From contig JARXKP010000002.1 of the NCBI GenBank assembly GCA_030271615.1, positions 5,082 to 49,077 of the forward strand: a DNA stretch of 43,996 nt, given 5' to 3'. The DNA is from Pseudomonadota bacterium (GTDB lineage Bacteria; Pseudomonadota; Gammaproteobacteria; Burkholderiales; Burkholderiaceae_C). The position numbers were made by a program, and so were the translations under genes. The notes beneath the pieces were generated by a model. The model did no database searches, was not told the DNA's origin, and was given only the letters and a program-made list of their open reading frames with translations. Below are positions 40,590 to 43,996 of the stretch, in pieces. Within the stretch, counting starts at the first letter, position 1, and each line of letters opens with the position of its first letter.

Positions 40590-41714
40590 CTACTTGCCCG
40601 CCTTGAAGGAAGTGAACACCCGCGTCTGCACCCGCCGAATCGCCTGCGGCACGCTGTCCGGCGCTGTCATCAGCTTCTTGTCCGCATCGCTCAGAAAGAT
40701 GGTCGTGTTCTGCGCCACGTCCGGCTTGACGAACTTCAGCGACGCTGCATTCGGGTTCGCGTAGAAGACCTTGTTGGTCAGCGACGCGTGCACCTCGGGG
40801 CGCAGGATGTAGTTGATGAACAGGTGCGCGTTCTCGACGTTCTTGGCGTCCTTTGGAATGGCCATCGTGTCGAAGAACAGCGTCGAGCCGCCCTTCGGCA
40901 CCAGCGCCTGGATCTCGAACTTGGCTTTCGCCTCGATCGCGCGGGCGCGGGCGATGTTGATGTCGCCGGAATAACCCATCACCGCACAGACCGAGCCCGC
41001 CGCCAGATCGTTGATGTAGCCCGACGACGAGAAGCGCGTGACGTACGGGCGCACGGCCTTCAGCACCTTGGCTGCCGCGTCGTAGTCCGCCGCCTCGCGG
41101 CTGAACGGCGGCTTGCCGGCATACAGCATCGCGATCGGCAGCACCTCGGAGGCGGAGTCGAGGAAGTTGATGCCGCAGCTCTTCAGCTTGCTCGCGTACT
41201 TCGGATCGAGCACCAGGCTCCAGGCGTTTTCGGGCATTGGCAGCGGGTTCGGCGGGGCAGCGAGCGCGGCCTTGACCTTCTCTGTGTTGATGCCCACCGC
41301 GACATAGCCCCACAGCCAGTCGACCAGGTGCTCGTTGCCCGGGTCGACCTTCGCCAGTTGCTCCAGCAGGCCCTTGTCGAGGTTGCCCCAGTTGGTCAGC
41401 TTGCTGCGGTCCAGCTTCTGCAGCAGGCCACCTTCAATCTGCGCCTTGGCGAAGTGCGCGCCGGGCACGACGATGTCGTAGCCGGTCTTGCCCGCGACCA
41501 GCTTCGCGTGCAGCACCTCGTTGTTGTCGTAGTTGTCGTAGTTGACCTTGATGCCGGTCTCTTTCTCGAAGTTCTTGATGGTGTCGTCGGCGATGTAGTC
41601 GGACCAGTTGTAGATGTTTAGCACCTTCGGATCAGCAGCGACCGCGCTGGTAAGCGCGGCCAGGCAGGTCAAGCCGACCAGAGCGGCGCTGAGTTTCTTG
41701 AAGTGACTGCGCAT
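40590..41714 (-). CDS. PotF/PotD-like polyamine-binding periplasmic protein
   Basis: 374 residues from ATG 41714, with AAGGA upstream. A Sec signal peptide (LSAALVGLTCLAALTSAVAA) is followed by LNIYNWSDYIADDTIKNFEK, the classical opening of PotD/PotF. Also visible: NEVLHAKLVAGKTGYDIVVP and WGYVAVGINTEKV, AVMGYSGDINIARARA, and the ENAHLFINYILRPEVHASLT end region. It binds putrescine or spermidine for an ABC importer. No ATPase or permease genes of this type flank it here, so it may work with components encoded elsewhere. Confidence 0.9.
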   Translation of the reverse strand: MRSHFKKLSAALVGLTCLAALTSAVAADPKVLNIYNWSDYIADDTIKNFEKETGIKVNYDNYDNNEVLHAKLVAGKTGYDIVVPGAHFAKAQIEGGLLQKLDRSKLTNWGNLDKGLLEQLAKVDPGNEHLVDWLWGYVAVGINTEKVKAALAAPPNPLPMPENAWSLVLDPKYASKLKSCGINFLDSASEVLPIAMLYAGKPPFSREAADYDAAAKVLKAVRPYVTRFSSSGYINDLAAGSVCAVMGYSGDINIARARAIEAKAKFEIQALVPKGGSTLFFDTMAIPKDAKNVENAHLFINYILRPEVHASLTNKVFYANPNAASLKFVKPDVAQNTTIFLSDADKKLMTAPDSVPQAIRRVQTRVFTSFKAGK

Positions 41715-41934
41715 GGCGATGTGATCCTTGTCGTTTCGGGTGGAGATACAGGGCAACAACGGACGGCGGCTTCCGATTCAGCAGGAACCGAGCCGACGTC
41801 GCGGCGCCGAAATTCTGTACGAGAACCGGCGTAACGAAGCGGCGTGCGGTTTCGATGACCGGCGCTCTCGGATACGCTTGCCTCCTGTCGTGGCTGCTCG
41901 CGACTGTTCCCGGCCTGCCCGGATGGAGTCTCCG

Positions 41935-42300
41935 ATGTCCCGTCCCCTGCTTGAAGAATCCCGCCTGCACCCTGCCATCCGCGACACGGTCAACCACCTG
42001 TACGCCGAGGTGGTGCACAACGTCCAGGCCGCATCGATGTCGAACGCCGTTCTGGTCGTCGGCATGGCCGGCAACCCGTTCTGCAGGCGGGCGCGCAAGG
42101 CCCTCGATGCCGCTGCGGTTCCGCATCACTACCTGGGATACTGCAGCTACCTGAGCCAGTGGAGCGAGCGTCTGGCACTGAAGATGTGGACCGGCTGGCC
42201 GACCTTTCCGATGGTCTTCGTCAAGGGCGTGCTGGTGGGCGGCGCCACCGATCTGGCGAAGCTGATCGCGAACGGTGAACTGAAGCGGCTTCTCGCTTGA
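41935..42300 (+). CDS. Glutaredoxin-like protein with atypical active site
   Basis: 121 residues from ATG 41935, with GGAG upstream. The C-terminal half has the glutaredoxin pattern: WPTFPMVFVKGVLVGGATDL, where WPTxP and the GG are the glutathione-binding features, and LIANGELKRLL. The usual active site (CGFS in monothiol or CPYC in dithiol forms) is replaced by PFCRRA, with Cys50 as the only catalytic-type cysteine. Monothiol activity or iron-sulfur binding would depend on Cys50. Its stop overlaps the next start (TTGA). The first 30 residues are a helical extension (LHPAIRDTVNHLYAEVVHN). Confidence 0.72.
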   Translation: MSRPLLEESRLHPAIRDTVNHLYAEVVHNVQAASMSNAVLVVGMAGNPFCRRARKALDAAAVPHHYLGYCSYLSQWSERLALKMWTGWPTFPMVFVKGVLVGGATDLAKLIANGELKRLLA

Positions 42301-43853
42301 GTCGGCGACACGTCGCGCGCTGGCGGGCGGCGGCGATCGTCGGGTTGACTGCCGGCTGCACCATGGCAGCACACGCACAGGTCGATGCGGTCACCGCGCC
42401 GTGCCGCATTCCAGGTCTGGCCAATGAAGTGCGCTGCGGCATGGTCCGGCGCCCGCTCGACCCGACCCGGCCGACGGGGCCGCAACTCGACATTCGTTTC
42501 ATGGTCGTGCCGGCGGTTGCCCGCCGCCGCCTGCCGGATCCGGTGCTCCTGCTGGCGGGCGGGCCGGGGCAGAGCGCGATGGCACTGGCGCCTGCGGTGC
42601 TGCCGCTCTTTGCACGGCTGAACAACCGGCGCGACATCGTCTTCGTCGACCAGCGCGGCACCGGCCACTCGGCGCCGCTCGAGTGCGATGACACCCGTCA
42701 TGCGCCTCTGGCCGACGCGGTCGACACCGACGCGCAGCTGGTGCGCCTGCGACGCTGCCTGGAGCGACTGCAGACAACGGCGCCGCTGACCTCGGCAAAC
42801 GACCTGAAGTTTTTCACCACACCGATCGCGATGCAGGATCTCGATGCAGTGCGCGCCCGGCTGGGGGCCGAACGCGTCAACCTGGTCGGCGCGTCGTACG
42901 GCACACGGGCAGCGCTGGACTACGCGCGCCAGTTTCCCGACCACGTGCGACGCAGCGTGCTTGACGGCGTCGCACCGCCCGACATGGTGCTGCCGGCGAG
43001 CAGCGGCCTCGACGCGCAAGCCGCGTTCGACGCGATGCTGGCCGATTGCGAGCACAGCCCCGCGTGCCGCCGCGCGCACCCGACTCTGCGCGCCGATTGG
43101 ATCGGCCTGCTCGCCAACCTGCCGAAGGAAGTGAACGCCGCCCACCCGCTGACCGGACGCCGCGAGACTTTCACGCTCGACCGCGACCGGCTGCTCGGCA
43201 TGGTGCGTGGGCCGCTTTACGCGCCAGCACTGGCGGCAGGGCTGCCACAGGCGATCACCGAGGCAGCACAAGGCCGCTACGAGGCTCTGCTGGGCCTGTC
43301 CGCCGCGCTGTCGGGCCGGCGCGGCGGTTCGACAGCGATGGGCATGCATTTCAGTGTGGTGTGTGCGGAAGACGGGCCGCGCCTGCCGCCGGAAAGTCCC
43401 GCGGGAGCCACCAGCGCTTCTGGCGCGAGCCCGGCCCCGGACACGGCGCCGTTCATCGAACACCCGATACAGCTCTACCAGGGCGCCTGCGCCTTCTGGC
43501 CGCGCGGATCGGTGCCCGAAGCGTTCTATCGGGTCCGACCCGGTTCGAGCGCCGTCCTGCTGCTGAGCGGCGGCCTCGACCCGGCCACGCCGCCACGCCA
43601 TGGCGAACGGGTGGCGCGCGCTCTCGGACCAAAGGCGCTGCACGTGGTGGTGCCGAACGCGGGCCACGGACTGATGGGCGTCGGCTGCGTGCGCGATGTG
43701 ATGTTCCGCTTCATCGATGCGTCGGACGACCCGGCGGCACTGGCAGTCGATGCGTCGTGCGTGACGGGCATCCCGCGCCCGCCAGCGTTCGAGTCGGTGA
43801 ATCCGTTGGCGTCCGCCGCCGCAGCCTCGGCTGTCGAAAAGGGCGCCCGGTGA
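42297..43853 (+). CDS. Secreted alpha/beta hydrolase (TAP-like aminopeptidase type)
   Basis: 518 residues from a TTG that overlaps the glutaredoxin stop. The signal-peptide-like start (RRHVARWRAAAIVGLTAG then CTMAAHAQ) supports this start; the ATG at 42363 would remove it. Catalytic features: oxyanion-type LLLAGGPGQSA and FVDQRGTGHSAPLECD, nucleophile Ser200 in VGASYGTRAALDYARQ, Asp in LLSGGLDPATPPRHG and His in VVPNAGHGLMGVGC. This is the plan of tripeptidyl/proline-type aminopeptidases with a TAP-like C-terminus. It ends overlapping the start of the ABC ATPase gene, so the three genes look like one operon. Confidence 0.88.
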   Translation: MSRRHVARWRAAAIVGLTAGCTMAAHAQVDAVTAPCRIPGLANEVRCGMVRRPLDPTRPTGPQLDIRFMVVPAVARRRLPDPVLLLAGGPGQSAMALAPAVLPLFARLNNRRDIVFVDQRGTGHSAPLECDDTRHAPLADAVDTDAQLVRLRRCLERLQTTAPLTSANDLKFFTTPIAMQDLDAVRARLGAERVNLVGASYGTRAALDYARQFPDHVRRSVLDGVAPPDMVLPASSGLDAQAAFDAMLADCEHSPACRRAHPTLRADWIGLLANLPKEVNAAHPLTGRRETFTLDRDRLLGMVRGPLYAPALAAGLPQAITEAAQGRYEALLGLSAALSGRRGGSTAMGMHFSVVCAEDGPRLPPESPAGATSASGASPAPDTAPFIEHPIQLYQGACAFWPRGSVPEAFYRVRPGSSAVLLLSGGLDPATPPRHGERVARALGPKALHVVVPNAGHGLMGVGCVRDVMFRFIDASDDPAALAVDASCVTGIPRPPAFESVNPLASAAAASAVEKGAR

Positions 43854-43996
43854 TCGTCGTCGCCGGCCTCGCCAAGCGGTTCGCACCAGCGCAGCGCAGC
43901 CTGCGCGATGTCCTGACGCGCCAGTCCGCCCAGCCGGGTGTGTGCGCCGTCGAACAGGTCAGCTTCACTGCTGCCGACGGCTGCATCACCGGACTG
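43850..43996 (+). CDS. ABC transporter ATP-binding protein, 3' part outside window
   Basis: GTG at 43850 overlaps the hydrolase stop (GTGA). The 49 residues seen, MIVVAGLAKRF, then QRSLRDVLTRQS and VEQVSFTAADGCITGL, are the first strand pair of an ABC ATPase of the NatA/export type, in which GLLGPNGAGKTT would come next. The window ends before the Walker A motif. The substrate cannot be told. Confidence 0.75.
   Translation, partial: MIVVAGLAKRFAPAQRSLRDVLTRQSAQPGVCAVEQVSFTAADGCITGL

Noticed and set aside
1-43996. CRISPR arrays, rRNA genes or insertion sequences
   Set aside because: No regularly spaced repeat-spacer pattern, rRNA signature or transposase frame with terminal inverted repeats was seen.

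Overview
The window is a G+C-rich chromosomal segment from a betaproteobacterium, most likely order Burkholderiales (Rubrivivax/Leptothrix/Methylibium-like). The gene set and order point there: DUF4390-ntrY-ntrX, a ccoI-ccoS-ccoNOQP-ccoG-fixH-hemN block with a SafE-type membrane protein and a Crp/Fnr gene, a PEP-CTERM protein, and several small families typical of that order. This assignment is from recognition only; no search was run.

Layout. 1-3621: end of a DUF4390 gene, then the NtrY sensor kinase and a short NtrX-like regulator that lacks the AAA+ module. 3649-3724: tRNA-Phe(GAA). 3675-11740: an integrated element of 8,016 bp bounded by perfect 50-bp repeats of the tRNA 3' end. From left to right it holds a replacement terminator for the tRNA, paired 11-bp-spaced TGTAGGC sites (also present at the right end), a DUF3800 gene with a possible sliding-clamp-binding motif, a frameshifted lipoprotein gene, an eight-gene minus-strand operon (9436 to 6069) with mostly overlapping or abutting genes, a plus-strand structured RNA with a terminator, a 75-aa gene and a tyrosine integrase. 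One operon gene combines a winged-helix N-terminus with a central array of 13-bp palindromes, three of them exactly 22 bp apart. That is the layout of a lambda-O-type replication origin inside its initiator gene. No capsid, relaxase or conjugation gene is visible, so the element looks like a compact satellite-like or plasmid-like integrative element.

11762-17656: the displaced tRNA terminator, a PEP-CTERM protein and a decayed PEP-CTERM tail, DUF3297, a YebC-family protein, an A+T-richer 2OG-Fe(II)-oxygenase-like gene, a DUF938 methyltransferase, a YgjP-like metalloprotease and two uncharacterised genes.

17701-32051: a microaerobic respiration cluster. It encodes the copper ATPase CcoI, CcoS, cbb3 oxidase CcoNOQP, CcoG, a short FixH, a small membrane protein, HemN, a SafE-type membrane protein, an OmpR-type regulator, a PAS-GAF hybrid kinase, an Fnr-like regulator and a universal stress protein. 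FNR-type sites (9 of 10 conserved positions) precede ccoI, ccoN, hemN and the stress gene. The Fnr-like protein itself lacks the N-terminal cysteine cluster expected of an iron-sulfur FNR.

32152-43996: a methyltransferase, a LON-domain protein, a SET-domain protein, a PAP2 phosphatase, a divergent pair (HNH-like gene and WYL regulator) sharing two copies of GCTCA-N5-TGAGC, DUF427, Tat-exported glucan biosynthesis protein, a three-hairpin cloverleaf repeat, a PotF-like polyamine-binding protein, an odd glutaredoxin, a secreted alpha/beta hydrolase, and the first codons of an ABC transporter ATPase that runs off the window.
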